From Mycolicibacterium pyrenivorans (GTDB lineage Bacteria > Actinomycetota > Actinomycetes > Mycobacteriales > Mycobacteriaceae), in the NCBI RefSeq assembly GCF_025821625.1, contig NZ_JACKSH010000253.1, forward strand, positions 1,715 through 65,714: a DNA stretch of 64,000 nt. The letters are read 5' to 3'. A program made the translations under genes and the position numbers. Positions 32,907 through 40,709 of this stretch are shown in pieces. Within the stretch, counting starts at the first letter, position 1, and every line of letters begins with the position of its first letter. The notes beneath the pieces were generated by a model that had not been told where the DNA came from, made no database searches, and was given only the letters and a program-made list of their open reading frames with translations.

Positions 32907-33701
32907 TCAACTGCCCCGGTACGGCGCGAAGTCGGGGGCCCGCTTCTCGTTGAAGGCGGTAATGCCCTCCTTGGCCTCCGGAGTCTCGCCGAACAGCTTG
33001 AGGTTCGAGTAGGCCATCTGCCCAACGGAGGCGAACTGCTCGGTGTCGGTATTGAAGGACTGCTTGAGAACCTTCAGCGACGTGGGCGACAACTGCAGGA
33101 TCTCGTCGGCCCAGGACCGCACTTCGGCCTTGAGCTGATCGGCAGGCACCACCTTGTTGACCAGACCCCACTCGTAGGCCTGCTGAGCCGAGTACCTGCG
33201 GCACAGGAACCAGATTTCGCGGGCACGCTTCTCGCCGACCACGCGGGCCAGGTAGCCGGTGCCGAAGCCGGCATCGAAGGAACCGACCCGGGGGCCGTTC
33301 TGGCCGAATACCGCAGTCTCGGATGCGATCGTCAGATCACACAGCACGTGCAGCACGTGACCACCGCCGATCGCAAAGCCGTTCACCGCGGCGATCACCG
33401 GTTTGGGCACGTCGCGGATCACCCGGTGCAGCGAGTCGACCTCGAACAGGCCGCTGTCCGAGGGGCCGTAGTCACCGGTCTCTGCGCGCTGCTTCTGGTC
33501 TCCGCCGGTGCAGAACGCCTTCTCACCTGCCCCGGTCAGGCAGATCGCCCCCACCTCGGCGCTGCCCCAGGCGAGCTTGAACGCCCGGATCAGCTCGTCG
33601 ATGGTGCGGGCGCGGAATGAGTTGTAGCGCTCGGGACGGTTGATGGTGATCCACGCCAAACCGTTGTCGACTTCGTAGGTGATGTCGGTGAACTCAGTCA
33701 T
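32907..33701 (-). CDS. BadI-like 2-ketocyclohexanecarboxyl-CoA hydrolase (crotonase superfamily)
   Basis: The 264-residue protein resembles BadI of Rhodopseudomonas palustris and MenB more than ordinary enoyl-CoA hydratases: YEVDNGLAWITINRPERYNSFRARTIDELI, AFCTGGDQKQRAETGDYG, IRDVPKPVIAAVNGFAIGGGHVLHVLCDLTIAS, and GPRVGSFDAGFGTGYLARVVGEKRAREIWFLCRRYSAQQA. The GSFDAGFG...EKRAREIWFLCRRYS stretch is the tell-tale. BadI hydrolytically opens a beta-keto ring to give pimelyl-CoA-type products. It heads a four-gene operon. The assignment is from remembered BadI sequence and strong motif agreement; the ring size of its substrate is unknown. Confidence 0.78.
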   Translation of the reverse strand: MTEFTDITYEVDNGLAWITINRPERYNSFRARTIDELIRAFKLAWGSAEVGAICLTGAGEKAFCTGGDQKQRAETGDYGPSDSGLFEVDSLHRVIRDVPKPVIAAVNGFAIGGGHVLHVLCDLTIASETAVFGQNGPRVGSFDAGFGTGYLARVVGEKRAREIWFLCRRYSAQQAYEWGLVNKVVPADQLKAEVRSWADEILQLSPTSLKVLKQSFNTDTEQFASVGQMAYSNLKLFGETPEAKEGITAFNEKRAPDFAPYRGS

Positions 33702-33762
33702 GTTGTCGTCCTTCGTCTTTGAAAGCCGGCCAGCCGCCCGGGGTCGATGTGTACAACTCGCA

Positions 33763-33785
33763 TTTGGTCATACCATAATACCAAA
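33763..33785. promoter_or_regulatory. Inverted repeat upstream of the BadI-type operon
   Basis: TTTGGT (33763-33768) and ACCAAA (33780-33785) are perfect six-base arms around an 11-base AT-rich spacer, about 60 bases before the BadI-like start. It is the most AT-rich part of the 33702-33902 gap. Placement suits an operator for the ring-opening operon. Confidence 0.4.
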
Positions 33786-33902
33786 GTTGACCATCATCAA
33801 GAGACTGCCGCCATCACGGCAACAATGCTGGATTCCGCCGCTCCGGTCACACCCCTCCCGATAGAGACTTCGTCCCCCGGTCGAGGCATATCCGATCAGC
33901 GG

Positions 33903-35579
33903 TCAGCCTTCCCTGAACTCGTCGGGCAATTCGGCGGTCGTGTTCTCCCGATTGCGTAGTTCGACACGACGGATCTTGCCGGAGATCGTCTTGGGCAACT
34001 CCATGAACTCGATGCGGCGGATCCTCTGGTATGGGGCCAGGTTTGCGCGGGCATGCGCGAAGATCGCGTCGGCCGTCGCCCGGTCGGGTGCCCAGCCGGC
34101 GGCCAAACTGATGTAGGCCTTCGGCACTGCCAGCCGCATCGCGTCCGACGCGGGAACCACGGCGGCTTCGGCCACAGCCGGATGTTCGATCAACACGCTC
34201 TCCAGCTCGAACGGGGAGATCTTGTAGTCGGAGGCCTTGAAGACGTCGTCGGTGCGGCCGATGTAGGTGATGTAGCCGTCGGCGTCCCGGCTGGCCACGT
34301 CACCGGTGTGGTAGTAACCACCGGCCATGACAGCATCGTTGCGCTCGGGGTCACCGAGGTAACCGGTCATAAGATTCACCGGCCGATCCTGCAGGCGCAG
34401 GCAGATCTCACCTTCGTCGGCTACCGCGCCGGTGAGGGGATCTACGATCTCGATCGGGATGCCGGGCAGCGGCCGGCCCATCGACCCCGGCTTGACGACG
34501 GCACCAGGGGTGTTGCCGATCAGCGCGGTGGTCTCGGTCTGGCCGAACCCGTCCCGGATGGTCAGGTTCCAGCTGCTACGGACCTGTGCGATCACCTCCG
34601 GGTTGAGCGGCTCACCGGCACCCAGCGCCTCCCGCAGCGCGGGCGGTTTCTCACCGAGGTGGGCTTGAATCAGCATGCGCCACACGGTCGGTGGCGCGCA
34701 GAGGGAGGTCACGGCCACATGCTGCAGCATCTCCAGAAACCGCGCCGGGTCGAATCTGGCGTAGTTGTAGGCCACGATCGTGGACTCGGCGATCCAGGGG
34801 GCGAAAAACGAACTCCAGGCATGCTTCGCCCATCCCGGTGAGCTGATATTGAGGTGAACGTCCCCCGGCCGCAGCCCGATGAAGTACATCGTCGACAGGT
34901 GACCGACGGGATATGAGCGGTGAGTGTGCTCGACGAGCTTGGGATGGCTCGTCGTGCCCGACGTGAAGTAGACGAGCATCGCGTCGTCCGGCGCGGTCTG
35001 CGTGTCGAACGGCTCTGGGCCGGTGACGGATTCGGAGTCGCGGTAGCTTCGCCACAGAGGCGGTGCATCACCAATCGCGATCCGGCCGTAGTCGCCGGGA
35101 ATGTCGGCGAACTTCTCGGTCTCCGAGGCGTTGGTGATGACGTGTGCGACCCCGCCACGCGCGAGTCGGTCGGCGAGGTCCCTGGCCCCCAGTGCCGTGG
35201 TAGCGGGCAGAATGACCGCGCCGAGTTTCATGACAGCCAACATCGACTCCCATAGCTCAACCTGGTTGCCGAGCATCAGCATCACGCGGGCCCCTGGCGT
35301 GACGCCACCGTCAGCGAGCCACCTCGCCAGGCGGTCGGATCGGTGGGCCATCTCGTCGAACGAGTAGGACTCATCGGTTCCGTCATCGCCGACGATGCGC
35401 AGCGCGGTCCGCGGATTGCCGCGGGCGATATGGTCGAACCAGTCGATCGCCCAGTTGAACCTGCCACCCACATCCGGCCACTGGAAACCCGGCGCTACGG
35501 CGTCATAGTCCTCGCGGCGGGCAATCAGGAGATCGCGGGCGGTGCGGTAGACCTGGCTTGCGGCGGTGGATTCGGTCAC
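33903..35579 (-). CDS. AMP-forming acyl-CoA ligase (MACS/cyclohexanecarboxylate-CoA ligase-like)
   Basis: A 558-residue adenylate-forming ligase. VYFTSGTTSHPKLVEHTHRSYPVG is the P-loop, RDGFGQTETTALIGN the A5 motif, GGYYHTGDVASRDADGYITYIGRTDDVFKASDYKISPFELESVL the hinge, and LPKTISGKIRRVELR the C-terminal lysine. The layout FKASDYKISPFELE and GWAKHAWSSFFAPW are typical of the medium-chain/acetyl-CoA-synthetase-like group that includes AliA and benzoate-CoA ligases. GTG 35579 has AAGGAG seven bases upstream; the longer frame has none. It is divergent from the GntR gene and probably activates the cyclic acid for the BadI-type operon 200 bases downstream. Confidence 0.82.
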   Translation of the reverse strand: MTESTAASQVYRTARDLLIARREDYDAVAPGFQWPDVGGRFNWAIDWFDHIARGNPRTALRIVGDDGTDESYSFDEMAHRSDRLARWLADGGVTPGARVMLMLGNQVELWESMLAVMKLGAVILPATTALGARDLADRLARGGVAHVITNASETEKFADIPGDYGRIAIGDAPPLWRSYRDSESVTGPEPFDTQTAPDDAMLVYFTSGTTSHPKLVEHTHRSYPVGHLSTMYFIGLRPGDVHLNISSPGWAKHAWSSFFAPWIAESTIVAYNYARFDPARFLEMLQHVAVTSLCAPPTVWRMLIQAHLGEKPPALREALGAGEPLNPEVIAQVRSSWNLTIRDGFGQTETTALIGNTPGAVVKPGSMGRPLPGIPIEIVDPLTGAVADEGEICLRLQDRPVNLMTGYLGDPERNDAVMAGGYYHTGDVASRDADGYITYIGRTDDVFKASDYKISPFELESVLIEHPAVAEAAVVPASDAMRLAVPKAYISLAAGWAPDRATADAIFAHARANLAPYQRIRRIEFMELPKTISGKIRRVELRNRENTTAELPDEFREG

Positions 35580-35597
35580 TGTCGTCTCCTTGAAGTT

Positions 35598-35612
35598 ACT
35601 ATCACGGATAGT
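35598..35612. promoter_or_regulatory. Operator-like palindrome in the ligase/GntR divergent promoter
   Basis: ACTATC-ACG-GATAGT is a perfect six-base inverted repeat with a three-base centre, 19 bases from the ligase start and 30 from the GntR start. FadR-type GntR proteins bind short palindromes of this size between themselves and a target gene. Autoregulation is likely. Confidence 0.6.
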
Positions 35613-35641
35613 CGGATCACCGGCGTCGAAGGAGGCCATGG

Positions 35642-36373
35642 ATGGCACGCCGTGAACCGGCGGCGCGCTCGTCGCGGGCCGAAGTGGTGGCTGCCGACCT
35701 CGAGCACGAGATCATGTCCGAACGCCTGCCCGTGGGTGCCCACCTCGGCCGGCGCTCGGAGTTGATGGACCGGTTCGGCATCAGCCCGACGGTGATGAAC
35801 GAAACGCTGAGAATCCTGCGGGATCGCGACCTGGTGTCGGTTCGGCCAGGGCCCGGCGGGGGCATCACCGTCGCCAACACCCCGCCACAGGTGCGCACTG
35901 GAGCGCTGGACCTGTGGTTTCAGCCGTCCAACCCGCACCCGCTCGACCTTTTCGAGGCGCGCCTGTACCTGGAGTTCGGACTCACCAAGGCCGCCTTCGA
36001 ACGGGCCGACAGCAACGACATCGCCGCGATGCGGACGGCGATGGTCGGCATGCGGGCCAGCAGGACGGCGCCCGAATTCTTCGACGCCGTGCTGAGATTC
36101 CACGCCGTCGTCGCAGCCGCCGCCCACATCCCGGTGCTCGAAGGCATGCACCAGCTGATCATCACCAGCATCAAGGCAGTGCTGAGCCGGGTCACCTTCG
36201 TCGATGGCCATGAGCCGCTGGTGGCCGGCAGCCTCGTCGTGCACGACGACATCGTGGCCGCGATCTCTGTCCACGATCAGGCCGCGTTCGTCGAAGCGAT
36301 CAACCGCCACGACCGCGACCTGATCAGGGCCGACGACCCGGATCGCACGCCGCACACCCCGCAACACCCCTGA
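35642..36373 (+). CDS. GntR-family (FadR/FCD subgroup) transcriptional regulator
   Basis: A 243-residue regulator with an N-terminal winged helix (AADLEHEIMSERLPVGAHLGRRSELMDRFGISPTVMNETLRILRDRDLVSVRPGPGGGITVA) and an FCD-type helical effector domain beginning near residue 95 (HPLDLFEARLYLEFGLTKAAFERADSNDIAAMRTAM). The FCD domain usually binds a metal through Asp and His residues; candidates here are RFHAVVAAAAH, LVVHDDIVAAI and INRHDRDL. FCD-type members sense carboxylates or acyl-CoAs. It is divergent from the CoA ligase and 146 bases upstream of the meta-cleavage operon, so it could control both. The palindrome 35598-35612 is its best candidate site. Confidence 0.88.
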   Translation: MARREPAARSSRAEVVAADLEHEIMSERLPVGAHLGRRSELMDRFGISPTVMNETLRILRDRDLVSVRPGPGGGITVANTPPQVRTGALDLWFQPSNPHPLDLFEARLYLEFGLTKAAFERADSNDIAAMRTAMVGMRASRTAPEFFDAVLRFHAVVAAAAHIPVLEGMHQLIITSIKAVLSRVTFVDGHEPLVAGSLVVHDDIVAAISVHDQAAFVEAINRHDRDLIRADDPDRTPHTPQHP

Positions 36374-36456
36374 TCTCCGCGCCACCGGACACCCCCCACA
36401 CATAGGTAACTCCTACCACCAAGCAGATGTGATCCACAACATTCTGCATAAACATC

Positions 36457-36486
36457 TTGAATTGTGCATGCACATTACTTTAGGCT
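36457..36486 (+). promoter_or_regulatory. Promoter with embedded palindrome for the meta-cleavage operon
   Basis: TTGAAT (36457-36462) and TAGGCT (36481-36486) make a minus-35/minus-10 pair with an 18-base spacer. The perfect palindrome TGTGCATGCACA (36463-36474) lies inside the spacer, where a bound repressor would block polymerase. The next gene starts 33 bases past the minus-10. The cognate regulator may be the GntR upstream or the IclR at 44787; neither is shown. Confidence 0.5.
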
Positions 36487-36519
36487 GATCCGGACCCCAC
36501 TCATCCATGGAGGTTCGCC

Positions 36520-37566
36520 ATCACCTCTCGCTCGTCCCGCGGCCTGATCGACGTGCACACCCATGCCGTCGATACGGACCTGCCTGACCTGAGCCGGTGC
36601 CACGGTGGTGACCGCTGGCCGAGTGTGGAGCGCACCGGGGAGACCACGGGATGGCTGCACTACGGCGCGCGACGCTACCGGCAGATCGACCATCGCTGCT
36701 GGTCACCGGTCGCCCGGCTGGCCGACATGGACCGCGACGGTGTTGACCTCCAGGTGATCTCGCCGATCCCGGTGACCTTCTGTTACGAGGCCGACCCCAC
36801 CGGCACCGCGGAACTGGCCGAAGCCCAGAACGACTTCTTCGCCCGGATCGTCACCGAACACCCCACCCGGTTCGCCGCCCTGGGCGCGGTGGCACTGCAG
36901 GACCCCGACCTCGCCGTCGCCGAGCTGCGCCGGTGCATGGCCCGCCCCGGCTTCCTCGGGATCGAGATCGCCACCCAGGTTCGCGGCGACGAACTCGCCG
37001 ACGAACGCTTCGACCGGTTCTTCGCGGTCGCCCACGAACTCGGCGCACTGGTCCTCATCCATCCCCGCGACGAGGACCTTCCCACCCGAATGGCCGGACT
37101 GGGGATGGGTTTCGGCGCGGGTATGCCGATCGAGACCGCGACGGCGGCGGCCTCGCTTCTCACCAGTGGGGCTCTGGTCCGCCGGCCCGGGGTCCGTCTT
37201 TGCCTGGCGCACGGCGCCGGCGCGCTGCCCGCGATCATCGGCCGACTGGACAAGGGCGCTCAGATCGGTGGAATGGCAGCGGATTCGGCGGAACTCCCCA
37301 GTCGGCTGGCCGCGTCGCTGTGGTGCGACTCGCTGACCTACACCCGTCACGGACTGCTGGCCGCAGCCGAGGTCGTCGGCGCCGACCACATGGTGTTCGG
37401 ATCCGACTACCCCTTCCCCGCAGCGCCCGACCCGCTCGACGACATCGTCGCCGACCTTCCCCCCGACCTCAGAGCCCGGATCAGCAGAACAAATTTGGAG
37501 GATCACTATGGCACACTTCCTTGGACTCGGCCTGACGCACTATCCGCTGCTGGCGGGCACGGATGA
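36520..37566 (+). CDS. Amidohydrolase family 2 protein, probable ring-cleavage-product decarboxylase; likely ATC start
   Basis: A 348-residue TIM-barrel amidohydrolase of the ACMSD type. The first metal motif is LIDVHTHAVD; LVLIHPRDEDLP, LAHGAGALP and VFGSDYPFPAAPDP follow with the other ligands. The in-frame stop at 36481 limits the start to 36484-36553, and no ATG, GTG or TTG lies before the DVHTH motif. GGAGG (36509-36513) sits exactly six bases before an ATC at 36520, giving ITSRSSRGLIDVHTH, so ATC initiation is the best reading; GTG 36553 would cut the Asp from the motif. Relatives decarboxylate carboxymuconate semialdehydes, and the next genes form a meta-cleavage pathway. Its end overlaps the next gene by 59 bases. 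Confidence 0.75.
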   Translation: MTSRSSRGLIDVHTHAVDTDLPDLSRCHGGDRWPSVERTGETTGWLHYGARRYRQIDHRCWSPVARLADMDRDGVDLQVISPIPVTFCYEADPTGTAELAEAQNDFFARIVTEHPTRFAALGAVALQDPDLAVAELRRCMARPGFLGIEIATQVRGDELADERFDRFFAVAHELGALVLIHPRDEDLPTRMAGLGMGFGAGMPIETATAAASLLTSGALVRRPGVRLCLAHGAGALPAIIGRLDKGAQIGGMAADSAELPSRLAASLWCDSLTYTRHGLLAAAEVVGADHMVFGSDYPFPAAPDPLDDIVADLPPDLRARISRTNLEDHYGTLPWTRPDALSAAGGHG

Positions 37567-38584
37567 GCACATGGCCAGCCTGCTGCGCTGGACCCTCAAT
37601 GACCCCGACATTCCCGAGTCGGCGAAGAACCCCGAGAACTGGCCGGAGTTGATGCGCCGGGAGTGGGGAGCAGACAAGGGTGTCAGTGCAGCCACCCAAC
37701 ACCGAAAGGCGTTGGTGGACAATCTCGCTCGCTGCCGTGCGGCGCTCGACGAATTCAAGCCGGACGTGGTGGTTGTATGGGGCGACGACCAGTACGAGAA
37801 CTTCCGCGAAGAGATCATCCCGCCGTTCTGTGTACTGGCGTACCCCGATATCGAAGCCGAGCCGTTCGAGCTGATGAACGAGCGCGGCAGCCCCAATGCC
37901 TGGGGACTGCCCGAGCACACCACCATCACCTTGCGCAGTGCCGCAGACCAGGCCCGCTGGCTCACCAGTGAGTTGATCGAGCGCGGATTCGACATGGCCT
38001 ACTCGTATGAGAAGCGCAAGGATTCGGCGTTCCCACATGCCATCGTTAACACCCAACTGTTCCTCGACTACCCGGATGCCGGGTCGAAGTTCCCCTATCC
38101 GCTGCTCCCGATCACGGTGAATTGCTACGGCCCGCATGTGATCGCCCGCCGCGGCGGACTGGTGACGTTCGCGCAGACCCGGGGTGAACGACTCGATCCG
38201 GTCGGGCCCACCCCGGCCCGCTGCTTCGCGCTGGGCCGCGCGGTGGCCGGCGCGTTCGCCCGCACCGACCTGCGGGTGGCCCTGGTCGCCTCGTCGAGCT
38301 GGTCGCATGCGTTCCTAGTCGACAAGAATTGGCGGCTGTCCCCCGATACCGCTTCCGACTTGCGGCTCTACGAGATGTTGACCACGGGCGACTACGACAG
38401 CTGGCAGGCCACCACCTCCCAGGACATCCTCGAGTCCGGCCAGCAGGAACTGCTCAACTGGTTCTGCATGACCGGCGCCGCCGCCGAACTCGGTCTCGAG
38501 CTGACGTGGTCGGAACTCGTCGTCACCGATGTCTTCAACTCCAACAAGTGCTTCGCGATCCTCCAGGAAGAAGATCAGGAATGA
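37508..38584 (+). CDS. LigB-type (class III) extradiol ring-cleavage dioxygenase with a substituted ligand position
   Basis: A 358-residue member of the protocatechuate 4,5-dioxygenase LigB superfamily. His11 (GLTHYPLL) matches the first iron ligand. KPDVVVVWGDDQYENFREEIIPPFCVLAYP matches the NDHxxxF segment of LigB, but the position of the second histidine ligand is Gln95. SSSWSHAFLVD supplies the catalytic-type His and ILESGQQELLNWFCMTGAA the expected Glu ligand near residues 309-314. The ATG has TTGGAGG upstream and lies inside the end of the amidohydrolase gene. The neighbours place it at cleavage of a dihydroxy-aromatic acid. Substrate and metal use need experiment. Confidence 0.8.
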   Translation: MAHFLGLGLTHYPLLAGTDEHMASLLRWTLNDPDIPESAKNPENWPELMRREWGADKGVSAATQHRKALVDNLARCRAALDEFKPDVVVVWGDDQYENFREEIIPPFCVLAYPDIEAEPFELMNERGSPNAWGLPEHTTITLRSAADQARWLTSELIERGFDMAYSYEKRKDSAFPHAIVNTQLFLDYPDAGSKFPYPLLPITVNCYGPHVIARRGGLVTFAQTRGERLDPVGPTPARCFALGRAVAGAFARTDLRVALVASSSWSHAFLVDKNWRLSPDTASDLRLYEMLTTGDYDSWQATTSQDILESGQQELLNWFCMTGAAAELGLELTWSELVVTDVFNSNKCFAILQEEDQE

Positions 38585-39405
38585 CAACGACCATCGCCGC
38601 GCCGAAAATCGTTGATGCCGGCGGTATCCGAACGAGCTACCTCGAGGCCGGCTCCGGCGAAACGGTGCTGATGCTGCACGGTTCCGGCCCCGGCGTATCC
38701 GGGACGGCCAATTGGCAGCTCAACATCGGCCCGCTGTCCCGACGTCTCCACGTTCTGGCACCCGACATCGTCGGATTCGGAGCCACCGAGCGTCCTGACG
38801 ACATCGTGTACTCGCTGCGCACTTGGACCGATCACGTGTGGGCGTTCCTCGACGCGCAGGGCATCGCTCGCACCGCGATCGTCGGCAACTCCCTCGGCGG
38901 CCGGATCGCCCTCCAAATGGCGACCGATGATCCCGAACGGATCAGCAGGATGGTCCTGATGGGCTCCCCCGGTGTCGGGATGACCCCGACCGAGGGCCTG
39001 GCTGCGCTGCGCGCCTACGAGCCGTCGCACGAGGCGATGCGGCATCTACTGAAGAATTTCTTCGCCGTCGATCCGAACCTGATCACCGAGGAACTGGTGA
39101 CCATCCGCTATGAAGCCAGCATCGCCGACGGCGCCTACGAGGCCTACCGCGCGATGTTCTTCGATCCCAAACACAAGGGGTCCGAGTTGTCGATCACCGC
39201 CGAAGAGGTACGTGCCATCGACACGCCCACCCTGCTGATCCACGGCCGGGAGGACAAGGTCGTGCCGCTGGCGGTCTCGGTGACGATGCTCGACCTGTTG
39301 CCCAACGCAGACCTACACGTATTCAGCCGATGCGGACACTGGACCCAGATCGACCGCGCAGACGAGTTCTCCGCCTTGGTCGCAACCTATTTGGAGCGCA
39401 CATGA
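38581..39405 (+). CDS. Meta-cleavage product hydrolase (alpha/beta hydrolase)
   Basis: A 274-residue C-C bond hydrolase of the MhpC/DmpD/CmtE type. The oxyanion motif is MLHGSGPGVSGTANW, typical of this group, the nucleophile Ser is in IVGNSLGGRIALQMA, the acid is in LLIHGREDKVVPL and the His is in FSRCGHWTQIDRADEF. The enzyme would cut the ring-cleavage product to 2-hydroxypenta-2,4-dienoate and an acid; with p-cumate the acid would be isobutyrate. ATG 38581 overlaps the dioxygenase stop (ATGA). The frame is open upstream to 38329 but that is inside the dioxygenase gene. Confidence 0.88.
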   Translation: MTTTIAAPKIVDAGGIRTSYLEAGSGETVLMLHGSGPGVSGTANWQLNIGPLSRRLHVLAPDIVGFGATERPDDIVYSLRTWTDHVWAFLDAQGIARTAIVGNSLGGRIALQMATDDPERISRMVLMGSPGVGMTPTEGLAALRAYEPSHEAMRHLLKNFFAVDPNLITEELVTIRYEASIADGAYEAYRAMFFDPKHKGSELSITAEEVRAIDTPTLLIHGREDKVVPLAVSVTMLDLLPNADLHVFSRCGHWTQIDRADEFSALVATYLERT

Positions 39406-40709
39406 GCACAGTCGAGGATTGGACGACGCACGACACCACCGCCCCCGCCCATGAACCGCTGGTAATCGACGACCAGGACAACCAGACGTTCCGGGTGCAT
39501 CGCTCGGCGATGACCTCTGCGGAGGTGCATCGAGCCGAAGTGGAACGGGTCTTCGGGCACTCCTGGCTCTACGTCGGCCACGAGTCCGAGGTTCCCAAAC
39601 CCGGCGATTTCGTTCGCAGGAATCTCGCGGGCCGGCCGATCTTCATGGTCCGCGGTGCAAAAAGCCGCGACGTCAACGTCTTCCACAACTCCTGCACCCA
39701 CCGCGGGGCGCTGGTCTGCCGGCAGGACTCCGGCAACTCGAAGGTGTTCCAGTGCTTCTACCACGCCTGGTCCTTCGACAGCGAGGGCAAACTCAAGGGC
39801 GTCCCGGACAGAGAGGGCTATTCCAACGGATTGGACTTCGACAGGTTGTCGCTGGCCAAGGTCGCCCGGGTGGACTCCTACCGAGGCTTCGTGTTCGCCT
39901 GCTTCGACGCCGATGTCGTCGACCTGCCGACGTGGCTGGCCGGCGCGAAGGAGTACATCGATCTGGTGGTCGACGGCTGCGGCGGATCGGTCGAAATCAT
40001 CAAGGGTACCAACGAATACAGCTTCGACGCGAACTACAAGCTGCTGATCGAGAACAGCGCCGACGGCTATCATGCGGCTTCCACCCACGACACCTACTTC
40101 AAGTACCTGGTGTCGATCGGCACCGACCTGCAGGGCGGCGTGATCGGTCAGGCCGTCAAACTCGGCAACGGGCACGCGGTGATCGAGTACTCCGCACCCT
40201 GGGGCCGCCCGGTTGCCAAGTGGGAACCGTTGTTCGGCGAGGATGCCAAGGTCGAGATCGACCGTATCCGCGCTGAGCTCACCGAGCGGTACGGCGCGGA
40301 GCGGGCCCACAAGATGTGCGAGGTCAACCGCAACCTGATCATCTACCCGAATCTGATCATCAACGACATCATGGCAGTGACGGTTCGCACGATGTTCTCC
40401 CCCGCTCCCAACCGGGTGGACGTGACAGCCTGGGAGTTGGCTCCCACCGACGAGGTGCCCAGCCTGCGTGAGCGCAGGCTCGACAGCTTCCTGACCTTCC
40501 TCGGCCCCGGCGGTTTCGCCACCCCCGACGACGTCGAGGCGCTCGAATCGTGCCAGACCGGATTCAGCAGCGGCGGAGTCGAATGGAACGACATCTCCCG
40601 GGGCATGGGCCGTGGACCGATGGCCAACGACGAGCAACAGATGAGGGAGTTCTGGAGACGATGGCAGCAGCAGATGGGTGACGCAGCGGACCTGGGCGGT
40701 GCGCGATGA
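39402..40709 (+). CDS. Rieske ring-hydroxylating dioxygenase, alpha (large) subunit
   Basis: A 435-residue catalytic subunit. The [2Fe-2S] ligands are in FHNSCTHRGALV and FQCFYHAWSF (CxH and CxxH), and the mononuclear iron triad is in IENSADGYHAASTH, the D-x2-H-x4-H pattern with the bridging Asp. It would add both atoms of oxygen to an aromatic ring to give a cis-dihydrodiol. The beta subunit follows with a four-base overlap, and the diol dehydrogenase follows that. ATG 39402 overlaps the hydrolase stop. Ferredoxin and reductase genes are missing nearby. Alpha subunits for aromatic acids such as benzoate or p-cumate share this two-subunit gene order. Confidence 0.9.
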   Translation: MSTVEDWTTHDTTAPAHEPLVIDDQDNQTFRVHRSAMTSAEVHRAEVERVFGHSWLYVGHESEVPKPGDFVRRNLAGRPIFMVRGAKSRDVNVFHNSCTHRGALVCRQDSGNSKVFQCFYHAWSFDSEGKLKGVPDREGYSNGLDFDRLSLAKVARVDSYRGFVFACFDADVVDLPTWLAGAKEYIDLVVDGCGGSVEIIKGTNEYSFDANYKLLIENSADGYHAASTHDTYFKYLVSIGTDLQGGVIGQAVKLGNGHAVIEYSAPWGRPVAKWEPLFGEDAKVEIDRIRAELTERYGAERAHKMCEVNRNLIIYPNLIINDIMAVTVRTMFSPAPNRVDVTAWELAPTDEVPSLRERRLDSFLTFLGPGGFATPDDVEALESCQTGFSSGGVEWNDISRGMGRGPMANDEQQMREFWRRWQQQMGDAADLGGAR

